From contig NZ_JAIQXU010000020.1 of the NCBI RefSeq assembly GCF_020166395.1, forward strand, positions 1-64,000: a stretch of 64,000 bases of DNA, given 5' to 3'. Origin of the DNA: Deinococcus betulae (GTDB taxonomy: Bacteria > Deinococcota > Deinococci > Deinococcales > Deinococcaceae). Positions 1 to 9,337 of this stretch are shown here, in pieces. The notes below the pieces were generated by a model. The model worked only from the letters and a program-made list of their open reading frames with translations, had not been told where the DNA came from and did no database searches. Position 1 is the first letter of the stretch. Every line of letters starts with the position of its first letter. Made by a program: the position numbers and the translations under genes.

Positions 1-77
1 CAGGCGGCCGCCTGGATCCGTCGGCCCTCGCCGATCTGCGCCGGGTGGTGGACGCCCAGGCGCTGCCCCTGGTCTAA
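1..77 (+). CDS. C-terminal end of an unidentified protein (partial)
   Basis: Only the last 24 codons are inside the window (frame begins at base 3, stop TAA at 75-77). The visible tail ends ALADLRRVVDAQALPLV. It is too short to assign a family. Codon use is GC3-rich and continuous with the downstream genes. It converges with the minus-strand membrane gene, whose stop codon overlaps it by four bases. Confidence 0.55.
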   Translation, partial: GGRLDPSALADLRRVVDAQALPLV

Positions 78-466
78 GCGCGGGTGCCGGGCGCGCGGTC
101 CGGCACCTGTAAGGCGATCAACACCCACAGCCCCACCAAGCCCAGCAGCCGGGCCAGAACCGCTGGCACCACGGGCACGCTGACCTGAAGAAGCTCGGCT
201 GTCAGGGCCAGCCCACCCACCCCTGCCGCCAGCAGGGCAGGCACGGTGTGCTCCGAGTGCCGCTGAAAGGACTTTCCCGCGCGCCAGAAGTACGCCAAGG
301 CGCTCAAGCTGATCAGGAGATCCAGCACCAGGCGACCAACCGGCGCGCCCAGCGGGGCCAGGACGGCCACTTCCCAGATGTAACTGACGGAGAGGCCCGC
401 CAGACCGATCACACCCAGGACGCGAAACGCGGCGTCCTGCCAGGCCTGCGTGAAGAAGTTCTGCAT
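74..466 (-). CDS. Small integral membrane protein, function unknown
   Basis: The 130-residue protein has four hydrophobic stretches, roughly residues 14-35, 40-60, 76-95 and 98-118, separated by short loops, with a charged loop WRAGKSFQRHSEH in the middle. That layout suggests a four-helix inner-membrane protein with both ends on the same side. I recognise no catalytic motif or family. It is transcribed against its neighbours and may have its own promoter in the 85 bases before the VWA gene. It could be an accessory gene unrelated to the PRTRC operon. Confidence 0.6.
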   Translation of the reverse strand: MQNFFTQAWQDAAFRVLGVIGLAGLSVSYIWEVAVLAPLGAPVGRLVLDLLISLSALAYFWRAGKSFQRHSEHTVPALLAAGVGGLALTAELLQVSVPVVPAVLARLLGLVGLWVLIALQVPDRAPGTRA

Positions 467-507
467 CCCTTCAGGCTAGGGGGCCTCTGGTTGCCGCCAG
501 CAGGGGC

Positions 508-527
508 GCGCCGGTCGGGGCCGGCGC
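508..527 (+). promoter_or_regulatory. Intergenic GC hairpin upstream of the VWA gene
   Basis: Perfect 7-bp stem GCGCCGG / CCGGCGC around a TCGGGG loop, followed by AGCAGGGGG and then the ribosome binding site (AGGAGG) and ATG at 552. It has the same plan as the hairpins listed at the other PRTRC junctions. Confidence 0.5.
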
Positions 528-551
528 AGCAGGGGGCCATCAGGAGGCGTC

Positions 552-2030
<1,479 letters not shown>

Positions 2031-2046
2031 CCCCTTTGGAGGATGT

Positions 2047-2499
2047 ATGCAGCCATCTGTACTTAGGCACGACCACCTGGACGCCGACGTTCTGAGCCGA
2101 CTGCGGCACGTCAACGCCCGCCTGACGGACTACCACGGTCTGCGGCTCACCGGCGCGGAGTACATGCGCCTGTGCCGCCTGATCACCCAGCGCCGCATTC
2201 CCTACCAGGTGCTGCGCCGTGACCACCAGAACCGGCAGATTCTGCGGCTGCGCTGGCGCGGCGTCACCCTGCTCCTGGTGTACTCCCCCGCGCGCGGCCT
2301 GCTGCACACCGCGCTGCACCCCCTGCGGGGCCTGAGCCCCAAACGTCGGCCCACCGGCCCGCAGGCCCGCCAGGTCGGCCGCGGGCACGCGTTCGCCCGG
2401 CGAGACCGTGCCGGGCGGCAGCGCCACGCAGACGCCAACATCGCCCTGATTCAGGTGGCGCGCCCTGCGGGCGCACAGGGAACGTGGAGGTCGAAATGA
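2047..2499 (+). CDS. Hypothetical basic protein of the PRTRC operon
   Basis: A 150-residue protein, Arg-rich. Residues 1-90 look folded (alternating hydrophobic pattern ILRLRWRGVTLLLVYSPARG), while the C-terminal 50 residues are Arg/Gly/Ala-rich and low in complexity. A GGAGG motif lies just upstream of the ATG, 16 bases after the VWA gene's stop. Its last codons contain a hairpin, and its stop overlaps the start of the PRTRC E gene (ATGA), so translation is probably coupled. I do not recognise a family; the basic tail suggests nucleic-acid contact, which is inference only. Confidence 0.6.
   Translation: MQPSVLRHDHLDADVLSRLRHVNARLTDYHGLRLTGAEYMRLCRLITQRRIPYQVLRRDHQNRQILRLRWRGVTLLLVYSPARGLLHTALHPLRGLSPKRRPTGPQARQVGRGHAFARRDRAGRQRHADANIALIQVARPAGAQGTWRSK
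2460..2474 (+). promoter_or_regulatory. GC hairpin before PRTRC E
   Basis: 6-bp stem GCGCCC / GGGCGC with loop TGC, then ACAGGG and GTGGAGG leading to the ATG at 2496. It lies inside the end of the preceding coding region. Confidence 0.4.
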
Positions 2500-3680
2500 C
2501 GCACATGAACGTGTCCAAGAGCAATTTCGGGAACTTCTTCAAGGCCACTCCCGCCCCGGTGGCGCCCGCGCCGGTCCTGTCAGCCCCTGTGCCGGTGCCC
2601 GCGCCGATAGCCCCCGCCGCGCCGCCAGAACCCGTGGCGGCCCCGACCACGGCTGTCATGACCTCACCAGAGATCACGACCACGCCTGTGCCGGTCCCCG
2701 TGGCCGCCCCCGCCCTGCCCCCAGCGGCTCTGCCCGCACAGGACGCCGCAGTGGTGCTCACACCACTGGCGGTGCCCACGCCTCCCGCCGAACCGGAGGC
2801 CGACGAGGACGAGCCTGGCGAAGATGACACCCAGGAAGAGCTGGATGAAAGCCCCGAACCCCCAGCCCTGCCGGTGGAGGAGCCTACGGAGACGCCTCTT
2901 CCTGCTGCGGCGGACGTGGAGCTGCCGGAGCCGACCGGTGAGGTGTTCGGGCACCTCGCCAGCCTGATGGCGCCGGGCAGTGCCCTGGCGTTCACGCTCA
3001 GCCTGCACGCGGACGGGCAGCTGACCGCCCAGGTCAAACCCCTCAACCTCCCAGCCCTGCCTGAACTGACCCTCACCGGCACGGTGGCGGAGTTCGATTC
3101 AGCAGAGTTCCTGCACTCGCTGCGGGATTACCGTCCTGCCGTTCAGGGCGGGCTGCGCGCCCAGGCCCAGCAGCAGCGCACAGCCGCCCAGAAGGCTCCC
3201 CCGGCGCCCGCTGCCGCTCCCGCCAAGCCCGCCAGCAGCGCGGCCACGCGCAACAAAGGCAGCCTGAAGATTACGGCGGATGTACCGGACGCCACCGTGA
3301 AAGGGCTGCTCGCCGGGCACCATGCGCCGCTGACCCTCGGAACCCAGGACCTGGATGCGGGCAAGTACAGCGTGGAAGTCTCGGCGCCCGGCTTCAAAAC
3401 CGTCAAGCAGACCGTGCGGGTCGAACGCGGCAAGTCGGCCGAGCTGACCTTCACCCTGGGCGGCCGCCTGGACGTGCAGGCGCCCGAGGGAGCCGTCACC
3501 ACCGTATTCGACGCGGCGGGACAGCCCGTCAACCCGGCCGGCCCCCTGCCCGAGGGCAGCTACAAGGTGATGGTCGAAGCTGAAGGCAAGAAGCCCTACA
3601 CCTGGCACGGTTCCGTCAAAGGTGGCGTGGTGACCGTCACCGCCGCCCTGGAGGCGCTGCCACCCAGTCTGTTCACGTGA
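2496..3680 (+). CDS. PRTRC system protein E, extended with C-terminal PEGA-like domains
   Basis: The 394-residue protein is a PRTRC protein E core with additions on both sides. Residues 1-145 are a Pro/Ala/Glu-rich disordered leader. About residues 148-235 match the E family: VFGHLASLMAPGSALAFTLS, then PLNLPALPELTLTGT, then an Ala/Gln helix. The last 130 residues read like two PEGA-type beta repeats (LDAGKYSVEVSAPGFKTVKQ and LPEGSYKVMVEAEGKKPY), which is unusual because typical E proteins are far shorter. I chose the ATG at 2496, which overlaps the previous stop and has GGAGG upstream; a GTG four codons earlier is possible. PRTRC proteins have no established biochemical role. Confidence 0.8.
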   Translation: MTHMNVSKSNFGNFFKATPAPVAPAPVLSAPVPVPAPIAPAAPPEPVAAPTTAVMTSPEITTTPVPVPVAAPALPPAALPAQDAAVVLTPLAVPTPPAEPEADEDEPGEDDTQEELDESPEPPALPVEEPTETPLPAAADVELPEPTGEVFGHLASLMAPGSALAFTLSLHADGQLTAQVKPLNLPALPELTLTGTVAEFDSAEFLHSLRDYRPAVQGGLRAQAQQQRTAAQKAPPAPAAAPAKPASSAATRNKGSLKITADVPDATVKGLLAGHHAPLTLGTQDLDAGKYSVEVSAPGFKTVKQTVRVERGKSAELTFTLGGRLDVQAPEGAVTTVFDAAGQPVNPAGPLPEGSYKVMVEAEGKKPYTWHGSVKGGVVTVTAALEALPPSLFT

Positions 3681-3686
3681 GGCGTC

Positions 3687-3705
3687 GGAGGGGCGCGGCC
3701 CCTCC
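3687..3705 (+). promoter_or_regulatory. GC hairpin between PRTRC E and C
   Basis: Perfect 8-bp stem GGAGGGGC / GCCCCTCC with loop GCG, six bases after the PRTRC E stop and about 40 bases before the next start. Confidence 0.5.
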
Positions 3706-3744
3706 AGCATGCCCAGCCACATTCGTTCCTTCAGGAGGACCACC

Positions 3745-3960
3745 ATGGAAGCGCAAGCCATCAAACGCCAATTCGTGTATGACGATCTCAACGGCGGCAC
3801 CCCCGTCGCCGACCCCATGCCGAGCGGCAGCCCCGACGACGTGCGCAAGCTGCTGGCCGTGCAGACGCCGTCCTTGACCAACGCCACCATTGAAGGCCCT
3901 GAAGTGAGCGGGGCCGTGCACACCTACCGGTTTCGCCGGGCCGTGGGCACCAAGGGCTGA
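3745..3960 (+). CDS. PRTRC system protein C
   Basis: A 71-residue protein that matches the small PRTRC C family along its length: an N-terminal strand RQFVYDD, the segment PDDVRKLLAVQTPSLTNATI, and the highly characteristic C-terminus EGPEVSG...YRFRRAVGTKG. The ATG at 3745 has a strong AGGAGG seven bases upstream; an earlier in-frame ATG at 3709 has no ribosome binding site and is not used by the family. It sits between E and the first F-like gene, as in other PRTRC cassettes. The function of the family is unknown. Confidence 0.9.
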   Translation: MEAQAIKRQFVYDDLNGGTPVADPMPSGSPDDVRKLLAVQTPSLTNATIEGPEVSGAVHTYRFRRAVGTKG

Positions 3961-3966
3961 CGCACT

Positions 3967-3987
3967 GGGCCTGAGTGTCTCAGGCCC
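3967..3987 (+). terminator. Hairpin after PRTRC C, possible attenuator
   Basis: Perfect 8-bp stem GGGCCTGA / TCAGGCCC with loop GTGTC, followed by TTCTCCCTTT. It could act as a weak intrinsic terminator or attenuator inside the operon, since the next gene starts only 20 bases later. Confidence 0.5.
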
Positions 3988-4007
3988 TTCTCCCTTTCGA
4001 GGTTTGC

Positions 4008-4979
4008 ATGCTTGTTCACGCCGCGCCGGCCACCGTCCACACCCACCTGTCGCGCGAAGCGCTGAGCCTGAACGTCCGGCCATTGGCGGCCGCCCTTGCG
4101 CAGCGCGATCTGATGGGCACGACCACCACCGTTCTGGAGTACGTGCTGTCGGCGGTCCAGGCCTCGCTGCGCGCGCTCCCCTACGAGTTGGAAGCCGTGC
4201 TGGATCTCTACGACCACGGCGGCCAGTCCACCCTGCGCCTCCAGCTCCATTACGACCCTCAGCAGACGTTCACCGCCCTGTCGCTGGGCCCCGTCCGCAA
4301 GCGGCTTCACCGCATTCACCCGCAGGTCTTGCCCGCCTTCCTGCGGCGCGCGTCCTTGGTGGGTCTCCATGGCCTGCCCCTGTTCACCCCCACGGAGGCC
4401 CTCGGTCTGTACTCGCAAAACCACCTGTGCGGGGCAGAATCCGACGACGACTTTGCGGACAACATCACGGACTTCGGTATATGGGACGCGCCCCCGGACC
4501 TGCCGCGCGAGGAGGCCCTCGCCCTGGCCCGCCAGAAAGGCCTGCGAACGTTCGACGACGTGCAGCGCCTGGTGCCCGCGTTCGACCTGCACCTGAGCCC
4601 CGAGATGCCCGGCGTGACCTTGCCGACCGACGTGCAGGCGCTTCACGACCAGCTCTGCCGACTTGAAGCGCAGGTCAAAGCCCTGCCCCCATACACCGAC
4701 GCCGAGTGCGAAGCGTCCTGTGAGCCTCTCTGGCCATACTTCCGCGAGAGCCTGCTGGTCGACCCCTTTCCCACGGCCACCCCGCGCCTCAGCTTTACCC
4801 GCGAGATGCAGGGAGAACTGGGGTACTTCGAAGGCGACTGTGTGCCCGTCCGCACTTTTCTGCTGGCAGACAGTGCCGATCTGGACCGCCTGGACCAGTA
4901 CCTCCAGGCAGTCCCCGACCTTCAGCGCGGCCTGCGCCAGTGGCTGACCGACCTGAGCCGGCTGAGGAAGGCCACGTGA
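4008..4979 (+). CDS. PRTRC system protein F-like, paralogue 1
   Basis: A 323-residue protein that I assign to the PRTRC F family from its position after C and general pattern: an N-terminal region with LYDHGGQSTLRLQLHYDP, then LPLFTPTEALGLY near residue 120, and a C-terminal half that ends in a beta segment plus helix (FLLADSADLDRLDQYLQAVP). The start (MLVHAAPA) resembles those of the next three large plus-strand genes, which begin V/M-RLHAAPA, MQIHQAA and MKLHGA; this supports both the start choice and common ancestry. GAGG lies upstream. F proteins have no known activity. It overlaps the next gene by GTGA. Confidence 0.7.
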   Translation: MLVHAAPATVHTHLSREALSLNVRPLAAALAQRDLMGTTTTVLEYVLSAVQASLRALPYELEAVLDLYDHGGQSTLRLQLHYDPQQTFTALSLGPVRKRLHRIHPQVLPAFLRRASLVGLHGLPLFTPTEALGLYSQNHLCGAESDDDFADNITDFGIWDAPPDLPREEALALARQKGLRTFDDVQRLVPAFDLHLSPEMPGVTLPTDVQALHDQLCRLEAQVKALPPYTDAECEASCEPLWPYFRESLLVDPFPTATPRLSFTREMQGELGYFEGDCVPVRTFLLADSADLDRLDQYLQAVPDLQRGLRQWLTDLSRLRKAT

Positions 4980-5938
4980 GGCTGCATGCCGCCCCGGCTC
5001 ACCTTCAACTTGGCGGCACCAGCCACCTCCGGGAGCTGGGGGCGCTGTGTCTTGAGGGAGGCGTGCCCGTCAAGCGCCCGCCCACGCCCCAAGACACCCC
5101 GGACGCCTACATCCGAGCGGAAATCCTGCCCGAAGTGCACGCCCTCAAACTCCCTCTGAGCCTGGGCCTCCTGCGGCACGACGGCGGCCTGGCGGCCTAC
5201 GTGATGGCCGACGATTCGAAAGGGCCAGAAACCGTGCGGCTGGCGGGCGCGGTCCAGCGCTGGGGCGCCCCCTTCCTGGCCGGGGTGCTGCCGCACCTGC
5301 ACCGCGTCGCCCGGCCTGTCTTCCCCCTGCTCTCGCCCCTCACGGCAGGCGACCAGCTGCTCGGCATGTACGGCAACGTCAGCGCCCCTGCGGAACATCC
5401 AGAGATCGTCGAAGGCCTGGCCGATTGGCATGGCCTGGCGTTCACCACCCTGGACGACACCCAGACCCTCCTGGAAGGCGCCGGAAAGCCCACGCCGCGC
5501 GCCCTGCTGCGGGAATTCGGGCCGTTCCTGGGCCACACCGTCGCCCTGAGAGACCTGGCCGATCAGGCGCGCGCCCTGGACCACGCGGCGGTCGCCCTCA
5601 TCCGTGACCTGATGGAGGGCGACACCCTCTTGGGCCGGTGGCCACTCATCACGCCGGACCACTGGCCCGATCTCCTGCACGCCCCCTGCAGCGTCGACGG
5701 TGAAGACCCGGTCGCCGCCCTGCTCGATCCGGCAGCCACACCGACGGACGTCAGCTGGTGCGCCCACGCCCTGCACGAGTGGCAAGACCAGACCAACGAA
5801 TGTGGGACTCGTCCCCTGCATGCCTGGGACCTGACCGAGCCCGACCACCGGGCCAGTGCACTGGCATTTCTGCGGGTCGCCCCGGGGCTCACCCGTCATG
5901 TGCGCCGGGCCCTCCGTACCCTGCACCACGTCTATTAA
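4976..5938 (+). CDS. PRTRC F-like protein, paralogue 2
   Basis: A 320-residue protein. I use the GTG at 4976, which overlaps the previous stop (GTGA), because the resulting N-terminus RLHAAPAHLQLGG aligns with the other three paralogues; the upstream in-frame start would run deep into paralogue 1. The C-terminal pattern (NECGTRPLHAWDLTEPDHR followed by SALAFLRVAPGLTRHVRRAL) closely parallels paralogue 3. No catalytic motif is visible. The operon is interrupted immediately downstream by the antisense protease gene, so paralogue 2 is probably the last gene of the first transcription block unless readthrough occurs. Confidence 0.65.
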   Translation: MRLHAAPAHLQLGGTSHLRELGALCLEGGVPVKRPPTPQDTPDAYIRAEILPEVHALKLPLSLGLLRHDGGLAAYVMADDSKGPETVRLAGAVQRWGAPFLAGVLPHLHRVARPVFPLLSPLTAGDQLLGMYGNVSAPAEHPEIVEGLADWHGLAFTTLDDTQTLLEGAGKPTPRALLREFGPFLGHTVALRDLADQARALDHAAVALIRDLMEGDTLLGRWPLITPDHWPDLLHAPCSVDGEDPVAALLDPAATPTDVSWCAHALHEWQDQTNECGTRPLHAWDLTEPDHRASALAFLRVAPGLTRHVRRALRTLHHVY

Positions 5939-5954
5939 AGACCAGACGAGTGGA

Positions 5955-6029
5955 GACCAGCTCTGGTCTATCATCTGGCGCCCTGACTCGCAGTGTTAAA
6001 TTCGCACAACCCTTCAATCCCCCTTGACC
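5955..6029 (+). repeat. 75-bp imperfect direct repeat, copy 1
   Basis: Aligns without gaps to 7072-7146 at 49 of 75 positions. Three blocks are nearly identical and evenly placed: GACCAGCTCT, TGGCGCCCT, and TCAATCC-CCTTG. This copy lies between paralogue 2 and the 3' end of the protease gene. Confidence 0.55.
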
Positions 6030-6069
6030 TATCGCGTCCTCAATGGACTATGCAAAGATCAGCAGATCA

Positions 6070-7050
6070 TCAATCCAATTTCCTGCGCACTTGCACAGGA
6101 GATTGGGTTTCTTCATCTATTACTACTTGGTAATTTTGAAAATTTGCCATTCTTACGTATGGGTGATCTTGACCGGGCATATTCTTTCGTACTAGATCCA
6201 TAAGGATGAAAGGATCTCCACCGTTAAAATCTTCCCATTGAATCTGCTCTCCCAAAATGGGCCAGATACAGGCTGCATAACTTCTTGGTGGAGTACCGCC
6301 CATGCCCCTTGACACAACTCCACAGACACGACCTTGAGGATTACGCACAGGACCGCCGCTCATTCCTGGCATAAAATCGGCTTCCACATCGAAGTATGGA
6401 AAGGGACGCAACGAACCAAAGCCTTGCTCGTTGACTTCTTTTACGTTACCGCAGGCCTCTCTTGGATCATGAGCAAGCACAAACAAACCTTCAGTCAAGC
6501 CGTCATGAGCCAAAGAAGCAGCATAACCAAATGCTCTCATTCTCTCATTGATAGAAGGCGGGTTGGCTTCCAGTGAAGCAAACTCAATGGGAGTAGTTAC
6601 TGGCACATCTTCATCACGCCAGACGCGTAATATGGCTATGTCATTACTGAAGCTTGATCGGTGTATCTGCCGCACGTTACGCCGCAAGCCATAACCACCT
6701 TTGATAAATTGTAATACAGAAATGGTCATAAAGTCTAAGTTTTCTGATTCGGGCCACTTAAAGGAATCTCGTTCAACATCAGGGTTATCTACAATTTTTG
6801 CAATAAGTGACGGAATATTATGCCAAGCAGTTAATAATATATCAGGAGCAATGAAAAAAGCAGTACCCACAGCATGACGCTTCTGGGTTTCATTATCTGT
6901 AGCAATTAAAGGTACAACCCAGTGCGTTTCAGGGGCGTCAAGGGCAGCAGGAACATTCACAGGACGGGTCAGCATTCTTTTCCTTGCCTTCTCCACCTTG
7001 CGTTTCCTGGCAGCCTTCAAAACCGCCTTAGTTTTTTTGGGCTTTGGCAC
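6070..7050 (-). CDS. Trypsin-like serine protease (chymotrypsin fold)
   Basis: A 326-residue protein with a full candidate catalytic triad: His in ILLTAWHN (about residue 97), Asp in SNDIAILRV (about 154) and Ser in PGMSGGPV (about 249), all with the flanking residues typical of S1-family enzymes. The first 30 residues are very basic (KPKKTKAVLKAARKRK), there is no signal peptide, and no PDZ domain follows, so it is probably cytoplasmic. Its base composition is clearly more AT-rich than the surrounding operon and it is inserted in the opposite orientation between two F-like paralogues, signs of recent acquisition. Stand-alone proteases of this sort occur as effectors of abortive-infection systems; that role is inference here. 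Confidence 0.85.
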   Translation of the reverse strand: MPKPKKTKAVLKAARKRKVEKARKRMLTRPVNVPAALDAPETHWVVPLIATDNETQKRHAVGTAFFIAPDILLTAWHNIPSLIAKIVDNPDVERDSFKWPESENLDFMTISVLQFIKGGYGLRRNVRQIHRSSFSNDIAILRVWRDEDVPVTTPIEFASLEANPPSINERMRAFGYAASLAHDGLTEGLFVLAHDPREACGNVKEVNEQGFGSLRPFPYFDVEADFMPGMSGGPVRNPQGRVCGVVSRGMGGTPPRSYAACIWPILGEQIQWEDFNGGDPFILMDLVRKNMPGQDHPYVRMANFQNYQVVIDEETQSPVQVRRKLD

Positions 7051-7071
7051 AGTTCAGATTCTATTGGTACA

Positions 7072-7146
7072 GACCAGCTCTCCTCCGTCGTTTGGCGCCC
7101 TAAAGCACGGGCGTGGATCCACGCAGGTCCTCAATCCACCTTGGAC
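7072..7146 (+). repeat. 75-bp imperfect direct repeat, copy 2
   Basis: Partner of 5955-6029, lying just upstream of the protease start on its own strand and therefore across its likely promoter. It may be a duplicated ancestral intergenic region or a pair of regulatory sites. Confidence 0.55.
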
Positions 7147-7169
7147 TTACACCGCTTTCGATAGGGGTC

Positions 7170-7189
7170 GCCCGCCCTGCGGGGCGGGC
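7170..7189 (+). promoter_or_regulatory. GC hairpin before paralogue 3
   Basis: Perfect 8-bp stem GCCCGCCC / GGGCGGGC with loop TGCG, preceded by GGGTC. It ends 11 bases before the ATG at 7201, where a conventional ribosome binding site is not obvious. Confidence 0.55.
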
Positions 7190-7200
7190 AGCCGGCCCGC

Positions 7201-8181
7201 ATGCAGATTCACCAGGCCGCCTCCAGGTTCACCACTCCCCGCCCGGTGCCTCTGTGCGGCATCGACCATCTCCTTCAGGCGGGGGCCCCCGCGAGCGCGC
7301 CCCAGCCCGGCGACACGCCTGCCGGCTGGGCGGTGACTGGGCTCCTGCGTCCCAGCCTCATGCCCCTGGTCCCGCTGGACTGCACCTGCCGCGTCTACCG
7401 CGCCGACTCGGCCGCCGACACCCTCTCGGTCAGTTTTGAGCGCGACACCTACGGCGTGCGCAAACGCCACATCGGCCACCTGCCCGACCTGTACGCTGGT
7501 CTCCCGCCCGACACCCTGGGCAGCGTGCTGCACCACCTCAACGCGGCGTCCATGCGGGTGTGGCCCATCTTCACCCCCGAAGACGCCCTGCACTACCTGC
7601 ACCCCATGGCCGACCTCTGGACCGTGCACGGCCAGGCCGACGCCGTGCGGCAGGTCGCCTGGGATTACGGCCTGGAAGGTGAAGACGTGGACGACCTGGA
7701 AGCGGGCCTGGCCGACGAAGGGGTTACTTCGCCCCGCGCCACCGCCCAGACCCTGCGGCCCTACTGCGCGCCTGAACCCCTCAGCCTGGCGGCCCTCATG
7801 CGGCTGGGCCAGGACCACGCCCATCTGGGCCGGGTCCTGCGGCCGCTGCAGACCCTGGTGGCGCTGGACGCGCAGCTGCCCACCATGACCTGGGCCGACC
7901 GGGAGGCGGCCGAAGCGGGGCCGCACACCTCTGCGACCGTGGTCGGCGCCACCACCCTGCTGGCACTCAGCAACCCCGGTGATGAGGCCTTGTGCACAGT
8001 CGAGCACGCCCTGTCCGAACTGGGCGATCAGGGCATCAACACCAGCTTCGCCCCGCACTGGGCGGTGCACCTGAACAGCCTGGCCGCCGCCGAGCGCCTG
8101 CTCACGTACATCAGGGTCGCGCCGCGCGTGGCCCGCGCGGCCCAGGCGGTCGTCACCCAACTTACCTGGAGGCCTTCATGA
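7201..8181 (+). CDS. PRTRC F-like protein, paralogue 3
   Basis: A 326-residue protein starting MQIHQAA, like its paralogues. It keeps the segment VWPIFTPEDALHYL near residue 120 that matches LPLFTPTEALGLY in paralogue 1, and a C-terminal region (CTVEHALSELGDQGINTSFA, then AAERLLTYIRVAPRVARAA) that parallels paralogue 2. No signal peptide, membrane helix or catalytic motif is seen. It overlaps the next small gene by ATGA, so translation is coupled. Family function is unknown; assignment to PRTRC F rests on paralogy with the gene next to protein C. Confidence 0.65.
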   Translation: MQIHQAASRFTTPRPVPLCGIDHLLQAGAPASAPQPGDTPAGWAVTGLLRPSLMPLVPLDCTCRVYRADSAADTLSVSFERDTYGVRKRHIGHLPDLYAGLPPDTLGSVLHHLNAASMRVWPIFTPEDALHYLHPMADLWTVHGQADAVRQVAWDYGLEGEDVDDLEAGLADEGVTSPRATAQTLRPYCAPEPLSLAALMRLGQDHAHLGRVLRPLQTLVALDAQLPTMTWADREAAEAGPHTSATVVGATTLLALSNPGDEALCTVEHALSELGDQGINTSFAPHWAVHLNSLAAAERLLTYIRVAPRVARAAQAVVTQLTWRPS

Positions 8182-8366
8182 CCCAAGCTGAACTGCTCCG
8201 CTGGCTCCGCTCCGCCCCCGCCAATCCTCAGGAAGCCGGAGCCAAGCTCCTGACTGAAGACCGCTCGCCTCAACACCAGCACCTCGCCAAAGCGGTGGGG
8301 AACCTCACCCATGCCGGGCCACCTCTGCACCGCCCCCTGGCCGAGGACGCCGAGCTGCTGCCATGA
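8178..8366 (+). CDS. 62-residue protein between F-like paralogues
   Basis: A short open frame (start ATG at 8178, GGAGG seven bases upstream) that overlaps both neighbours by ATGA, which is good evidence that it is translated. The product begins MTQAELLRWLRSAPANPQ and looks helical, with no Cys and a proline-rich second half. No family recognised. The tight coupling on both sides suggests its product is needed in proportion to paralogues 3 and 4. Confidence 0.65.
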   Translation: MTQAELLRWLRSAPANPQEAGAKLLTEDRSPQHQHLAKAVGNLTHAGPPLHRPLAEDAELLP

Positions 8367-9256
8367 AATTGCACGGCGCCGTGCCCCAGTGGCGGAGCGA
8401 CCTGCCCGCCGTCCAACGGGACGCCTTGCGGCTGCTGGCCCGGCGCGGCCTCCTGCCCGGCCAGCCCGAGCCGGGTGACACCCTGCCCACCTTTCTGGAA
8501 GCGGCGCTCCAGCGCCGCCTGACATCCCGGTTCCCGGCCGCGGCCTGTCCCCGGCTACACCTCTCCATGGGCGCTGTGCACGCCACCTTGACGGTGACCT
8601 ACGAAGCCCCGCTGGACTTCCGCACCATCTCTCAGGCCATGCAGGCCGCCACACCCCTGCCCTGGCTGCACAGCGCCCTGGCCCATCTCAGTGTCACCAG
8701 CTGGCTCGCCCAGGCGGTCTGGACGCCGTACGACACCTGGCACCACTACTTGCGCCACTGGGGCGACGTCGCCAGTTTCCGGCAGAACTGCGCTGCAGAG
8801 CTTCAGGTCGCGCCGAGCAGCTTGAGTGACACCGAGGTCGAGGCCTGGGCCGAGACCCACAGCCTCCTGCACCCCTGGGCCGTCGCCCGCCAGTTGCGCC
8901 TGGACCCCGACGCCCAGGTGCTCAGTCTCCCCACCCTGGCTGCACAGGCCCCGTCGCCCCTGCACCGCCGCATCGTAGAGGGGCTGACCACCCTCAAGGC
9001 CCTCGACCGCCGGGTGCCGGCCCGCTTCAGTCCCCCCCACCGGCCCCTGCCCCAGGTGATCCTGGCCCTGGACGGCGACGAAGACCTGACCCTGGAGCTG
9101 GCCAGCGAATTCGTGGAGTACGGCCGCCCCCTCTCCCCCACCCTCAGCGTGGCCGTGGAAGGGCACCCCCTGCGCGTCTTCACCACCTACGTCCGGTCGG
9201 CCCATGAGCTGTTCCGGACCACCGACGACCTGCTCACGCAGTTCCAAGACTTATAG
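8363..9256 (+). CDS. PRTRC F-like protein, paralogue 4
   Basis: A 297-residue protein starting MKLHGAVPQW, with the same N-terminal M-x-hydrophobic-His-x-Ala pattern as the other three. The C-terminal block SVAVEGHPLRVFTTYVRSAH with a following helix is equivalent to the end of the other paralogues. Divergence from paralogue 1 is large and family membership is inferred from the tandem arrangement. It starts within the preceding stop (ATGA). The last 26 bases of the gene form the first unit of a 39-bp tandem duplication that continues past the stop codon. Confidence 0.6.
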   Translation: MKLHGAVPQWRSDLPAVQRDALRLLARRGLLPGQPEPGDTLPTFLEAALQRRLTSRFPAAACPRLHLSMGAVHATLTVTYEAPLDFRTISQAMQAATPLPWLHSALAHLSVTSWLAQAVWTPYDTWHHYLRHWGDVASFRQNCAAELQVAPSSLSDTEVEAWAETHSLLHPWAVARQLRLDPDAQVLSLPTLAAQAPSPLHRRIVEGLTTLKALDRRVPARFSPPHRPLPQVILALDGDEDLTLELASEFVEYGRPLSPTLSVAVEGHPLRVFTTYVRSAHELFRTTDDLLTQFQDL

Positions 9257-9308
9257 GTCGCGCCTCTTCTGCTCACGCAGTTTCAAGACCTGTAGGTCGC
9301 GCCCCTTC
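9231..9308 (+). repeat. 39-bp tandem duplication at the 3' end of paralogue 4
   Basis: Two adjacent 39-bp units (9231-9269 and 9270-9308) share TGCTCACGCAGTT, CAAGAC, and TAGGTCGCGCC. The second unit repeats the end of the gene, including a stop-like TAG. Both units carry the GGTCGCGCC start of the intergenic hairpin, so the duplication probably doubled that element. Confidence 0.75.
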
Positions 9309-9315
9309 AGGGCGC
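9299..9315 (+). promoter_or_regulatory. GC hairpin before PRTRC B
   Basis: 6-bp stem GCGCCC / GGGCGC with loop CTTCA, preceded by GGTC and followed by AGGGG, then AGGAGG and the ATG at 9338. Confidence 0.55.
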
Positions 9316-9337
9316 AGGGGCCCGGCAGGAGGACCTC

